DNA of 64,000 nucleotides, taken from assembly GCF_008304605.1 (NCBI RefSeq), contig NZ_PIJY01000033.1, positions 107,049 to 171,048 on the forward strand. The letters are read 5' to 3'. Numbering within the stretch: the first letter of the stretch is position 1; every line of letters starts with the position of its first letter. The translations under genes were made by a program, and so were the position numbers. The notes beneath the pieces were generated by a model. The model had not been told where the DNA came from and searched no databases. It saw only the letters and a list, made by a program, of their open reading frames with translations. Shown here one piece after another: positions 37,368 to 45,537 of the stretch. This DNA comes from Oceanobacillus polygoni (GTDB taxonomy: Bacteria > Bacillota > Bacilli > Bacillales > Amphibacillaceae).

Positions 37368-37612
37368 GCTGTATCTCGAGGTAATGGTGTTATAATTCTG
37401 CGAGTGGTGCTTTATCTCAAGGTAATGGTGCTATAATTCTGCGAGTAGTGCTTTATCTCAAGGTAATGGTGCTATAATTTTGCAAGTAGTGCTTTATCTC
37501 AAGGTAATGGTGCTATAATTCTGCGAGTAGTGCTGTATCTCATGAGTATGGTGCTATAATTCTGCGAGTGTTGCTTTATCTCAAAGATGTAGTGCCATAT
37601 TTCTGGGCCGGG
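37368..37612. repeat. 41-bp tandem repeat array (six units)
   Basis: Twelve GCT-initiated half-units alternate at spacings of 21 and 20 bases from 37368 to 37596. The two half types read TAGTGCTTTATCTCAAGG and GGTGCTATAATTCTGCGAG. The inner units are almost identical, the outer ones decayed. No frame runs through it in a sensible way. The GCT-plus-21-base rhythm recalls the modules at 15078, 50864 and 53705. Confidence 0.85.
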
Positions 37613-37635
37613 CTATCCCTAACCAATCCTGCGAA

Positions 37636-37664
37636 TTGCAATTGCGAATGATTCTCATTATAAT
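37636..37664 (+). promoter_or_regulatory. Promoter with embedded Fur-like box
   Basis: TTGCAA (37636-37641), 17-base spacer, TATAAT (37659-37664). The spacer and -10 carry a Fur-like sequence at 37644-37662 that matches 14 of 19 positions of the classical box. Same layout as the two heme-operon promoters. Confidence 0.62.
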
Positions 37665-37696
37665 CAAGGATAGATTAAAAAAAGGAAGTGCAGTGA

Positions 37697-39412
37697 ATGA
37701 TCCGTCGATTTTTCTCGTATTACAAGCCGCATAAGCGGTTATTTATTGTTGACTTTACATCAGCAGTTATCGTTGCCATTCTCGAGCTTGCGTTTCCGGT
37801 GGCGGTACAATGGTTTATTGATACATTACTTCCAGGCAATGACTGGAATCTAATTATCACGGTAAGTGTACTCTTATTATTCGTATATTTATTAAGTACT
37901 TATCTGCAATATATCGTGACCTATTTAGGTCATAAGCTCGGGATATATATCGAGACAGATATGAGGCGTGACCTGTTTCATCATGTACAGAAGCAATCAT
38001 TCAAGTTTTTTGATAACACAAAAACAGGACATATTATGAGTAGAATCTCCAATGATTTATTTGATATTGGAGAGCTTGCACACCATGGACCAGAGGACTT
38101 TTTCATCGCAATTATGACCTTTATTGGTGCTTTTATCATTATGTTCTCAACCAATGTGCAGTTATCATTGATCATTTTGATTGCTGTTCCAATCCTTGTG
38201 TTTCTTATTTCGTTCAGTAACATTCGCATGAGTAGAGCATGGAAGAAGATGTATGAGGACATTGCAGGTGTCAATGCACAAGTTGAGGATGCCGTATCTG
38301 GAGTTCGTGTGGTTCAAGCTTTTACAAATGAAAAACATGAAATCAAGCGTTTTGCAGTAAATAATAATAGCTTTTTAAAGGCAAAAATCGCAGCTTATAA
38401 AGTAATGGGATTCGTGCATTCGAACATTTACATGATGATGCGTTTAATTACATTGCTCGTCTTAGTTGTCGGCGCATGGATGACGTTTAATGGACAACTA
38501 AGTGCCGGAGAGCTAGTATTCTTTGTATTAATGATGAACGTATTATTTAGTCCAATTCAAAAAATCAGTGCGTTGTTAGAGTTGTATCCAAAAGGAATGG
38601 CTGGATTCAAACGCTTCGCACAAATGTTAGATGTTGAACCAGATGTTCAGGATCGTCCAAATGCTGTACACGTTCAGCAGCTAAAGGGAGATATTGCATT
38701 TAAAGATGTTTCGTTTAGCTATGAAGAAGCTCATGGCCCTGTCTTAAACGATATGAGCTTTAACATTCGAGCTGGTGAGACGATAGCATTTGTTGGACCA
38801 TCAGGAGCCGGTAAAACGACGATATCATCCCTTATCCCGCGCTTTTATGATGTAAATGCTGGGAGTATAATGATTGATGGAATGGATATTCGTGATATGA
38901 CAAAGGAATCGCTTCGTCAGCAAATCGGCGTTGTGCAACAGGATGTATTCCTCTTTACGGGGACGCTACGGGAAAACATCGCCTATGGGAAGCTCGATGC
39001 AACCGACGAAGAAATTGAGACTGCAGCAAGAAATGCTCACATGGAGGAATTCATTAAGGAATTGCCAGACGGTTATGAAACCCAAGTCGGCGAGCGTGGC
39101 TTGAAGCTATCCGGCGGACAGAAGCAGCGAATTGCGATTGCACGGATGTTCTTAAAAAACCCACCAATCTTAATTCTCGATGAAGCGACATCGGCACTAG
39201 ATACAGAAACTGAAATGATCATCCAGAGAGCCTTGAATGACCTTGCGAAAAACAGGACAACCCTTGTGATTGCGCACAGACTCGCAACCATCAAAAATGC
39301 AGATCGCATTATGGTTGTAACGAAAAAAGGAATTGAAGAAGAGGGAAGTCATGAAGAGCTGTTGAAACAAGGTGGCTTATTTGCACAGTTGCATAATGTG
39401 CAGATGAACTAG
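37697..39412 (+). CDS. ABC exporter, fused permease-ATPase half transporter
   Basis: 571 aa. Six membrane helices occupy residues 15-290 (ABC type-1 exporter fold). The nucleotide-binding domain has Walker A GPSGAGKTT at 367-375, LSGGQKQR, and Walker B LILDEATSALD. It works as a homodimer like Sav1866. The substrate is unknown. The promoter contains a Fur-like box, so export of heme, a siderophore or a toxic metal complex is possible. ATG 37697 follows AAAGGAAG. A good terminator follows, so it is monocistronic. Confidence 0.93.
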   Translation: MIRRFFSYYKPHKRLFIVDFTSAVIVAILELAFPVAVQWFIDTLLPGNDWNLIITVSVLLLFVYLLSTYLQYIVTYLGHKLGIYIETDMRRDLFHHVQKQSFKFFDNTKTGHIMSRISNDLFDIGELAHHGPEDFFIAIMTFIGAFIIMFSTNVQLSLIILIAVPILVFLISFSNIRMSRAWKKMYEDIAGVNAQVEDAVSGVRVVQAFTNEKHEIKRFAVNNNSFLKAKIAAYKVMGFVHSNIYMMMRLITLLVLVVGAWMTFNGQLSAGELVFFVLMMNVLFSPIQKISALLELYPKGMAGFKRFAQMLDVEPDVQDRPNAVHVQQLKGDIAFKDVSFSYEEAHGPVLNDMSFNIRAGETIAFVGPSGAGKTTISSLIPRFYDVNAGSIMIDGMDIRDMTKESLRQQIGVVQQDVFLFTGTLRENIAYGKLDATDEEIETAARNAHMEEFIKELPDGYETQVGERGLKLSGGQKQRIAIARMFLKNPPILILDEATSALDTETEMIIQRALNDLAKNRTTLVIAHRLATIKNADRIMVVTKKGIEEEGSHEELLKQGGLFAQLHNVQMN

Positions 39413-39446
39413 ATGGTTTTTTGATACAGGCAATAGAAGAAAACAT

Positions 39447-39481
39447 TGCAGAGTGACCACAATCACTCTGCATTTTTATTT
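39447..39481 (+). terminator. Terminator of the ABC exporter gene
   Basis: TGCAGAGTGA and TCACTCTGCA around a 6-base loop, then TTTTTATTT. Confidence 0.92.
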
Positions 39482-39669
39482 GGAAAACGGGTATTAGGGA
39501 AGTCCTTCAAAGGAGTTTAATAAATAAGTAGTTTAGTGTAGACTGAATTTATAGAAAACAATATATGGAAGCTTGTGAAGAAGCAATATACTCTAGTGCA
39601 TATTAAATAACAGCTTATTAGAAGAAGCAATCTGTAAAATAAGGATAATAACAAGTGAAGGAATGAAGA

Positions 39670-40239
39670 ATGATGTCTCATAAGAAAAGGCAAAGAAGCG
39701 TGATTTTGGATTTGGCAGTTACGTTGGATGGTTTTGTGGAAGGGAAAAATGGAGAAGTTGATTGGTGTATCATGGATTCAGAGATGGGATTCCATAATTT
39801 CCTAAATCAAATCGATACAATTTTGTATGGAAGAAAAAGTTATGATTTATGGGGAGAGTATACTCCAGAAAAGAATTCTGGTATGGAAGAAGAAATGTGG
39901 GAGTTAATTCATAGTAAAGAAAAGTACGTGTTTTCGAGGACACAAAAAGGGCCTGAGACAACAGCAGTTTACATAAATGAAAATATTTTGGAAGAAGTAA
40001 ATAAATTAAAAAGTAAGCCTGGTAAAGACATCTGGCTCTATGGTGGAGCAAATCTTATTACAACTTTTGTAAATCTGGGTCTTGTTGATGAATTTAGATT
40101 ATCTGTTCATCCTATTGTTTTGGGAGAAGGTAAACCTTTGTTTGTTGATATAAAGAAGAGCTTTAATCTCAGATTAGTTAATTCAAGAACGTACTCTTCT
40201 GGAGTTGTTCAACTGATTTATCATAATGATGAGATGTAA
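39670..40239 (+). CDS. RibD C-terminal/dihydrofolate-reductase-like protein
   Basis: 189 aa. Begins SVILDLAVTLDGFVEGKNGEVDW and ends with a SVHPIVLGEGKPLF segment, the pattern of the RibD_C/YwjB group of NADPH-binding reductase-like proteins. GRKSYDLWGEY near residue 57 and WLYGGANLITTF near 122 match the nucleotide-binding loops. Substrate unknown; some relatives confer no antifolate function. ATG 39670 follows AAGGAATG. It is an isolated gene with nothing linked. Confidence 0.85.
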   Translation: MMSHKKRQRSVILDLAVTLDGFVEGKNGEVDWCIMDSEMGFHNFLNQIDTILYGRKSYDLWGEYTPEKNSGMEEEMWELIHSKEKYVFSRTQKGPETTAVYINENILEEVNKLKSKPGKDIWLYGGANLITTFVNLGLVDEFRLSVHPIVLGEGKPLFVDIKKSFNLRLVNSRTYSSGVVQLIYHNDEM

Positions 40240-40360
40240 TTACAACTTGCGTCTTAACACAATAAGAAGATTGCCAATACGGCGGTCTTTTTTAACGAAA
40301 GAAGTTTATGAAATCAGAGCTAAGATGATTATAAAGTAATTAGGATGAGGGAGATTCGAA

Positions 40361-40474
40361 GTGGAAAATTGTGTATTTTGTAACCTGGATTTAGAACCAA
40401 ATAAAAAAGTCATTTTAAGTAATGATTATTGTGAGTTTTTAAGACAGGGCATTTATTCCAAAAAAGTGCTATAA
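40361..40474 (+). pseudogene. Truncated HIT-family protein
   Basis: A 37-codon frame starting GTG 40361 after GAGGGAG reads MENCVFCNLDLEPNKK, then LSNDYCEFLRQ. This is the N-terminus of a HIT-family nucleotide hydrolase with its CxxC zinc pair. The frame ends at 40474 and the HxHxH catalytic part is not found downstream. Probably a deletion remnant that kept its ribosome site. Confidence 0.6.
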
Positions 40475-40577
40475 TTATTAAATCAGTGTGTAGAGATATT
40501 GGTCTTTTTTATGGACCAAAAATATATGTCTCAGGATACGTCTGCCATCTGAAATATTTTCAATGGAGATGATCAAT

Positions 40578-41081
40578 ATGCACGGAGAAACAAGATTACC
40601 GCAAAACGGAAAAGAATTTGCATTATTTTTAGCGATTATATCAATACTTTCAGTCAATATTATCGCACCGCTTATTATGGGATTTGAATTTGGATTCAGT
40701 AAAGAGGTGTATGTTGAAACCCTACAAGTAATTCCTTTTATATGGATTTGCGTCATTTTATTGGTAACACTTGTTGCAAATCCAATTGTTAATAAACTTG
40801 TACAAAAGTTTATTGAACCTAAGGATGGTTTTAATGCAAGAGTATTGTTCACAATATTATTTAGCGTAACCATTCTATCCATTTTACTTACAATTATCGG
40901 ATCTTGGATTGGTATGAGAGAAATTAGTTTGGAACCGATTCAAACTTTCTTTTATAACTGGCCACGTAACTTTTTCATCGCATTTTGGGTTGAAGTTTTG
41001 ATTGCACAGCCGATAGCAAGATTTGCAATGAAAAAATTACATGAAAGTCAGGCACGTAAAGCAGAAAGATTAAGTGCGTAA
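40578..41081 (+). CDS. DUF2798 family membrane protein
   Basis: 167 aa with four hydrophobic segments arranged as two DUF2798-like pairs. It begins MHGETRLPQNGKEFALFLAII and repeats the pattern PRNFFIAFWVEVLIAQPIAR. Function unknown. ATG 40578 is chosen since TGGAGATGATC lies upstream; in-frame ATGs at 40563 and 40569 flank or overlap that site. Monocistronic, with a strong terminator. Confidence 0.78.
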   Translation: MHGETRLPQNGKEFALFLAIISILSVNIIAPLIMGFEFGFSKEVYVETLQVIPFIWICVILLVTLVANPIVNKLVQKFIEPKDGFNARVLFTILFSVTILSILLTIIGSWIGMREISLEPIQTFFYNWPRNFFIAFWVEVLIAQPIARFAMKKLHESQARKAERLSA

Positions 41082-41138
41082 ATACGCAGCTGATATATTT
41101 GTGTTTACCACAAGAACATATAATACCAATTAAAAAGT

Positions 41139-41184
41139 AAAGAACCCATTTTGATCAGTTTTTTTCAAAATGGGTTCTTTATTA
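41139..41184 (+). terminator. Terminator of the DUF2798 gene
   Basis: AAAGAACCCATTTTGA and TCAAAATGGGTTCTTT are perfect 16-base arms, followed by ATTATTTG. Confidence 0.93.
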
Positions 41185-41808
41185 TTTGTCTCAGCTTACA
41201 AGCGCGAACCACGACCAACTCACTATGACGATAGAATCGAAGCTATTGATGAAAATCGAATAGTAGACATAACAAGGGGAGATTTATCCCCCCTAAATGC
41301 AGTTATCCACAAACTCTGGATAACCTGTTAATATGTTAGAAAATTTACTAAAAATCAACAATTCATAATTCCCTTATGTCATGTATCACGCTTTAACGGG
41401 AAATATTATCCCGCCCCTAATAGTAAGAATATAACTTCTAAAAAAACATGGATAAGAGAACCGCACATTATCAAAATTTGTCGATATTCCCCGGGAAATA
41501 ATTTAGGAAATGATAAACAGACTTCCATTAAGACTCATATTCATCCCCTTGTGAGCAAACGAAAAAAATCCAAGCATAATTAAAAATATGGTCAATATAA
41601 TTTAAAAGGTGATGTAGTTCCTCTGCACTATCGGACAAGATGCATCCATCACTTAATAGCAAACAGCTTTCATTATGGCTAGCACTCTTTTTTTCATAGT
41701 AAGAATGAATGATGGAAAGGAGGTCTTTCTTTTATGAGAAAAAGATAGCAAATAGATAGCTGTTTCGGTGCTTTGTTTATTTTAAAGATACAAGAGGGGG
41801 AAAATGAA
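41185..41808. other. Intergenic region ahead of the sugar ABC operon
   Basis: No gene is supported. A single perfect DnaA box TTATCCACA lies near 41302. A four-codon frame (ATG 41734 to TAG 41748, peptide MRKR) has an ideal GGAAAGGAGGTC ribosome site, more convincing than its length. It may be a leader peptide or the stump of a lost gene. No cre site or clear promoter was found by eye. Confidence 0.5.
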
Positions 41809-43185
41809 GTGGAGAAATTATTAAATGGCAGAATGATGATGTTATTTGTCGTGATGCTGATGGTTGTCTTTATCGCTGCTTGTTCATCGAATGATGATGA
41901 TCAAGATGACACGAATGAAGATCCAGGAGAGCAGACAGAGTCGGATAATTCTTCTGATGACAATGCAGATGGTTCGATTTCTGGGGATTTAGAAATCCAG
42001 TATTTTGTTGGTGGTTATGGTGATGCTTGGTGGAAAGAAGTTATTGCAGATTTTAAGGAAGCGTATCCAGAGGTCAATATAATTGAGCATGCTGGTCCAA
42101 ATATTAATGAGGAAATGCGGAGCCGTTGGGTATCCAATGATCCACCAGATGTCGTATACATTGATGGTGCGGGATCCAGTGAAACACAAATGGTAGAAGA
42201 TGGTCAGTTGATGAATTTAACTGAATGGGTACAAGGTATTGAGCTAGAGGGTGGCGACAAGTTAATAGATAGTTTCATTGTTGAGCCAGGCACATTTGAC
42301 GGTGAAATATACTCGTTGCCGTTAGTATTTGATACATGGGGTACATGGTATGACAGAGCATTGTTTGAAGAAAAGGGATATGAGGTGCCAACAGATTTTG
42401 AAAGTTTAATGAGCTCTATGGCAGAGATCCAAGCAGCGGAAGGAATTGACCCATATGTAACGAGTGGTCAGCATCCGTATTACTTCCTGCGTGGTGCGCT
42501 TTATCCGGCATTTGGTGCAGCAGGTGGAGAGGAATTGCTGGCTGATTTAATAACTGGTGCAGAAGGTGCGTGGACAAGTGAACCTGTTTTAGAAGTCATG
42601 AAGCGTGTGGAAAGAATGCAGGAGGAAGGAATGTTTGATTCCGGACTTGGTGCGTTAAACCATACCCAGTCACAAATGAATTTCTTGTTACATCAAAATG
42701 CCTTTATTCCAGTAGGATTCTGGCTGCCAAATGAAATGGCAAATGATATCCCAGATGGTTTTGATTTTGGCTTTATTCCTTCCCCAATGCAGGCTGAGGA
42801 TGAGAGCTATGCGATTGTACCAGACTTGCGTCCATTAGCAATTTCTGAAGAGGCGGAGAATCCGGAAGCAGCAAAAGCTTTTGTTGAATTTGCATTTACA
42901 CGTGATTATGCGATGTCTTTCTCCGAGCATACGGGTGCGATGATGAATATTACGGAAGTGGACTTAACGCAAAACGAAAATGTTTCTGCTTATTTAACAG
43001 AAGCAAATGCCATGATTAACGATCCAGACCAAGTGACGATTTATAATAAGCCACATCCAATGAGCGCTGATTTGGAGGTTCCTGTTGGAAATGCTCTCAT
43101 GTCGCTCATGCTTGGAAACATGACCGCAGAGGATTTTGTTCAAGAGGCAGAAAAGGCTGCAGCTGAATATCGTGGCAGTAATTAA
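41809..43185 (+). CDS. Sugar ABC transporter, solute-binding lipoprotein
   Basis: 458 aa. Lipobox FIAAC gives lipidated Cys25, followed by an Asp/Glu/Ser-rich linker and a family-1 solute-binding domain (LEIQYFVGGYGDAWWKEVIADFKEAYPEVNIIE). It binds an oligosaccharide or amino sugar outside the cell. Start GTG 41809 has GAGGGGG at the right distance; the frame extends upstream without a ribosome site. Next to cell-wall hydrolases, GlcNAc or a muropeptide sugar is a reasonable guess, not proven. A stem-loop follows before the permeases. Confidence 0.88.
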   Translation: MEKLLNGRMMMLFVVMLMVVFIAACSSNDDDQDDTNEDPGEQTESDNSSDDNADGSISGDLEIQYFVGGYGDAWWKEVIADFKEAYPEVNIIEHAGPNINEEMRSRWVSNDPPDVVYIDGAGSSETQMVEDGQLMNLTEWVQGIELEGGDKLIDSFIVEPGTFDGEIYSLPLVFDTWGTWYDRALFEEKGYEVPTDFESLMSSMAEIQAAEGIDPYVTSGQHPYYFLRGALYPAFGAAGGEELLADLITGAEGAWTSEPVLEVMKRVERMQEEGMFDSGLGALNHTQSQMNFLLHQNAFIPVGFWLPNEMANDIPDGFDFGFIPSPMQAEDESYAIVPDLRPLAISEEAENPEAAKAFVEFAFTRDYAMSFSEHTGAMMNITEVDLTQNENVSAYLTEANAMINDPDQVTIYNKPHPMSADLEVPVGNALMSLMLGNMTAEDFVQEAEKAAAEYRGSN

Positions 43186-43193
43186 ATAGCTAG

Positions 43194-43226
43194 CTATCAG
43201 CAGGAGTCCCGATCTCCTGCTGATAG
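43194..43226 (+). terminator. Stem-loop between binding-protein and permease genes
   Basis: CTATCAGCAGGAG and CTCCTGCTGATAG are perfect 13-base arms around a 7-base loop, without a T-run. Such hairpins often protect the 3' end of the binding-protein message and raise its level over the permeases. Confidence 0.75.
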
Positions 43227-43266
43227 ATTTAATTGGATTCTATAAAAAAGGCAGGAGGTGGATCAG

Positions 43267-44160
43267 GTGGTACAGTCTAAAAAACAAAAGTATTTGTTCC
43301 TGGCCTTTTGTTTAATTCCGACCTTTCTATTATTTGCTGTTTTTACATTATATCCATTGTTTAGCGGGTTGTATTATTCCTTCTTTGATTGGTCGGGATC
43401 TTCGCAAAACAAGGAATTTATTGGGTTTGCCAACTACATAAAATTAGTGAAAGATGCAATCATCCCAAATACGATTATGCATGATTATTTTTTAGTCGTA
43501 ACGAAGGTGATTGGGATTATGATATTAGCACTGTTTTTTGCAGTTGCTTTAACTCAGTTAAAAATTAAGGAAGCTCCTTTCTATCGGATTGTATTCTTTT
43601 TCCCTAATATTATGTCCGTTGTCGTTATTGGAATCTTATGGACATTTATTTATAACCCAAGTCTTGGATTGATAAATTCCGGCCTGGAATTTATCGGCTT
43701 GGAAAGTTTGGCAAAGCCATGGCTCGGTGATGAAACATGGGCATTACCAAGTCTTGTTCTCCCTTCCATTTGGGCAGGAATTGGATTATTTATGCTCATG
43801 CTTATTGGCGGAATTTCCAATATATCCAAAAGCTACTATGAGGCAGCAGAAATTGATGGGGCAAGTGAGTGGCAGCAATTTTGGAAGGTCACGCTACCAT
43901 TGATCTGGCCACAGATTAAGATTTCAATTCTTTATATCGTCATTACAACGTTAAATGGCTCGTTTATTATTGTCCAGGTAATGACTGGCGGTGGGCCAAA
44001 TAATGCAACACACGTGATGGGGTCATATCTCTATCAGCAAGCATTTGTTCAATATAATTTTGGTTACGGGGCAACGATTGGCGTTATGATTTTGATTCTG
44101 TCCTTGTTAACGGTACTTATTCTTCAGTTCTTTATGCGCCGCGATAAAGTTGAATATTAA
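43267..44160 (+). CDS. Sugar ABC transporter permease (MalF/UgpA type)
   Basis: 297 aa with six membrane helices and the EAA loop YYEAAEIDGASEWQQFWKVTLPLIWP that docks the ATPase. Start GTG 43267 lies 6 bases after AGGAGGTG; the in-frame GTG 43258 overlaps that site. Part of a binding protein-permease-permease operon with no ATPase gene, so it probably uses a shared MsmX-type ATPase encoded elsewhere. Confidence 0.93.
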   Translation: MVQSKKQKYLFLAFCLIPTFLLFAVFTLYPLFSGLYYSFFDWSGSSQNKEFIGFANYIKLVKDAIIPNTIMHDYFLVVTKVIGIMILALFFAVALTQLKIKEAPFYRIVFFFPNIMSVVVIGILWTFIYNPSLGLINSGLEFIGLESLAKPWLGDETWALPSLVLPSIWAGIGLFMLMLIGGISNISKSYYEAAEIDGASEWQQFWKVTLPLIWPQIKISILYIVITTLNGSFIIVQVMTGGGPNNATHVMGSYLYQQAFVQYNFGYGATIGVMILILSLLTVLILQFFMRRDKVEY

Positions 44161-44213
44161 CGTTTCCATAAGCGAGGTAACCCGGACTTTAGAGTAGAAA
44201 GGAGGAGTAGCTT

Positions 44214-45056
44214 GTGAAGCGGAGTGTCGGACAAATTCTAGGGAGAGCAGGGATTCGCATCCCGTTAATTCTCTGGACAATTGCTGTATTGTATCCGATT
44301 TTCTGGATGTTTCTTGGTTCGTTTAAATCAAATGCTGAAATCTACCGGAATCCATGGGGCTTTCCGGAGTCATTCAGTCTCGATAATTTTGTTACAGCGT
44401 GGACAAACTATAATATTGATACAAGTGTGTTTAATAGCTTAATTGTTACGGTTATTGGAACGGTTCTTACGTTAGTACTCGCAATCCCAACCGCCTATGC
44501 AATTGAGCGGATTCAATTTCGCGGAAGCAAGGCGTTGTTTCTATTATATATTTCAGCAATGATGATTCCGATGGTGCTAGGCTGGATTCCATTATTCTTT
44601 CTCTTGGCAAGGCTTAATCTATTGGATAATATTTATGGATTAGCAATCGTCTATGCGGTAAGTCAGCTTCCATTTACTATTTTTGTGTTAACGAGCTTTA
44701 TTAGTACGATTCCAAAATCATTGGAAGAATCCGCTGCGATGGACGGAATGTCACCTTATATGGTTTTATGGAAAATCATTACACCATTAAGCATGTCAGG
44801 AATTATTACGGTTACGATTATGAACGCAATCCAATTTTGGAATGAATATTTTATGGCATTAATCTTTTTAAATACAAGTAGTAATTATACGCTCGCATTA
44901 GCCATTGATTTTATTAGTAGTGAAGCGCAATATACAAATGCATGGGGCACATTGTTTGCGAGTCTTGTGATTGCAATTATTCCAGTTATTGTCCTTTATG
45001 CCATTTTCCAAAGGCGAATTGCGAAAGGTTTAACGGAAGGTGCGATTAAAGGATAA
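44214..45056 (+). CDS. Sugar ABC transporter permease (MalG/UgpE type)
   Basis: 280 aa with six membrane helices and the EAA loop ESAAMDGMSPYMVLWKIITPL. It pairs with the upstream permease. Start GTG 44214 follows GGAGGAG. A terminator follows at 45091. No ATPase is encoded nearby. Confidence 0.93.
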   Translation: MKRSVGQILGRAGIRIPLILWTIAVLYPIFWMFLGSFKSNAEIYRNPWGFPESFSLDNFVTAWTNYNIDTSVFNSLIVTVIGTVLTLVLAIPTAYAIERIQFRGSKALFLLYISAMMIPMVLGWIPLFFLLARLNLLDNIYGLAIVYAVSQLPFTIFVLTSFISTIPKSLEESAAMDGMSPYMVLWKIITPLSMSGIITVTIMNAIQFWNEYFMALIFLNTSSNYTLALAIDFISSEAQYTNAWGTLFASLVIAIIPVIVLYAIFQRRIAKGLTEGAIKG

Positions 45057-45090
45057 CAGTGCAACCTATAACGAAAAATATACAGGATAC

Positions 45091-45121
45091 GACAATCCAA
45101 TACGGGTTGTTGTTTTTTTGT
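45091..45121 (+). terminator. Terminator of the sugar ABC operon
   Basis: ACAATCC pairs with GGGTTGT (one G-T) around a 5-base loop, followed by a T-run to 45119. Confidence 0.8.
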
Positions 45122-45537
45122 GTAGAAAAACAGCTTCCTTATTGGTCATACTAATATTTCTAATAAACGTCATTATGCTGAAAGTGTGTGAATACGGGCT
45201 TATTTTTAATTGTTTTAAGGCTTATTTCCCCCTTCTTTAACCAACTAATGTCCTATGCTATGAGGGGTTTACTATTGCTATTCTAGGGATAAATATTCAT
45301 TTTTATCAAATAATTCATTTTTTACATAATAAAACAACATTTTTAAATGGGGTTTGCTATTGTCTAGTTAATCTAAATTACTGCACGTTTTTGACACCAC
45401 TGAATTAATCATGGGAGGAGTGGCAGGTTATATAAGAAGGACAAGCTATCATTGTTCATTTTTTAAAAGAGTTGGCAAGAGCAAAAGTGCATGCACACGA
45501 CTAGCGCTGGACTAGACGGAGCAAAGGAGGAGTATCT
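45122..45537. other. Intergenic region upstream of nagZ
   Basis: No gene is supported. Two near-identical 14-mers, GGGGTTTACTATTG at 45264 and GGGGTTTGCTATTG at 45349, lie 85 bases apart and could be regulator sites. TTGACA at 45391 lacks a good -10 at 17 bases; TTATATAAG at 45428 may serve another -35. Confidence 0.45.

Noticed and set aside
37368-37612. CRISPR-like array
   Set aside because: There are no unique spacers: both halves of each 41-base unit repeat, and no cas gene is present. It is a plain tandem repeat.
41302-41310. Second DnaA-box cluster
   Set aside because: One perfect box only; a single box in AT-rich DNA is expected by chance.
45040-45240. 66-codon frame after the sugar permease
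   Set aside because: It begins inside the permease gene and crosses its terminator, with no ribosome site.
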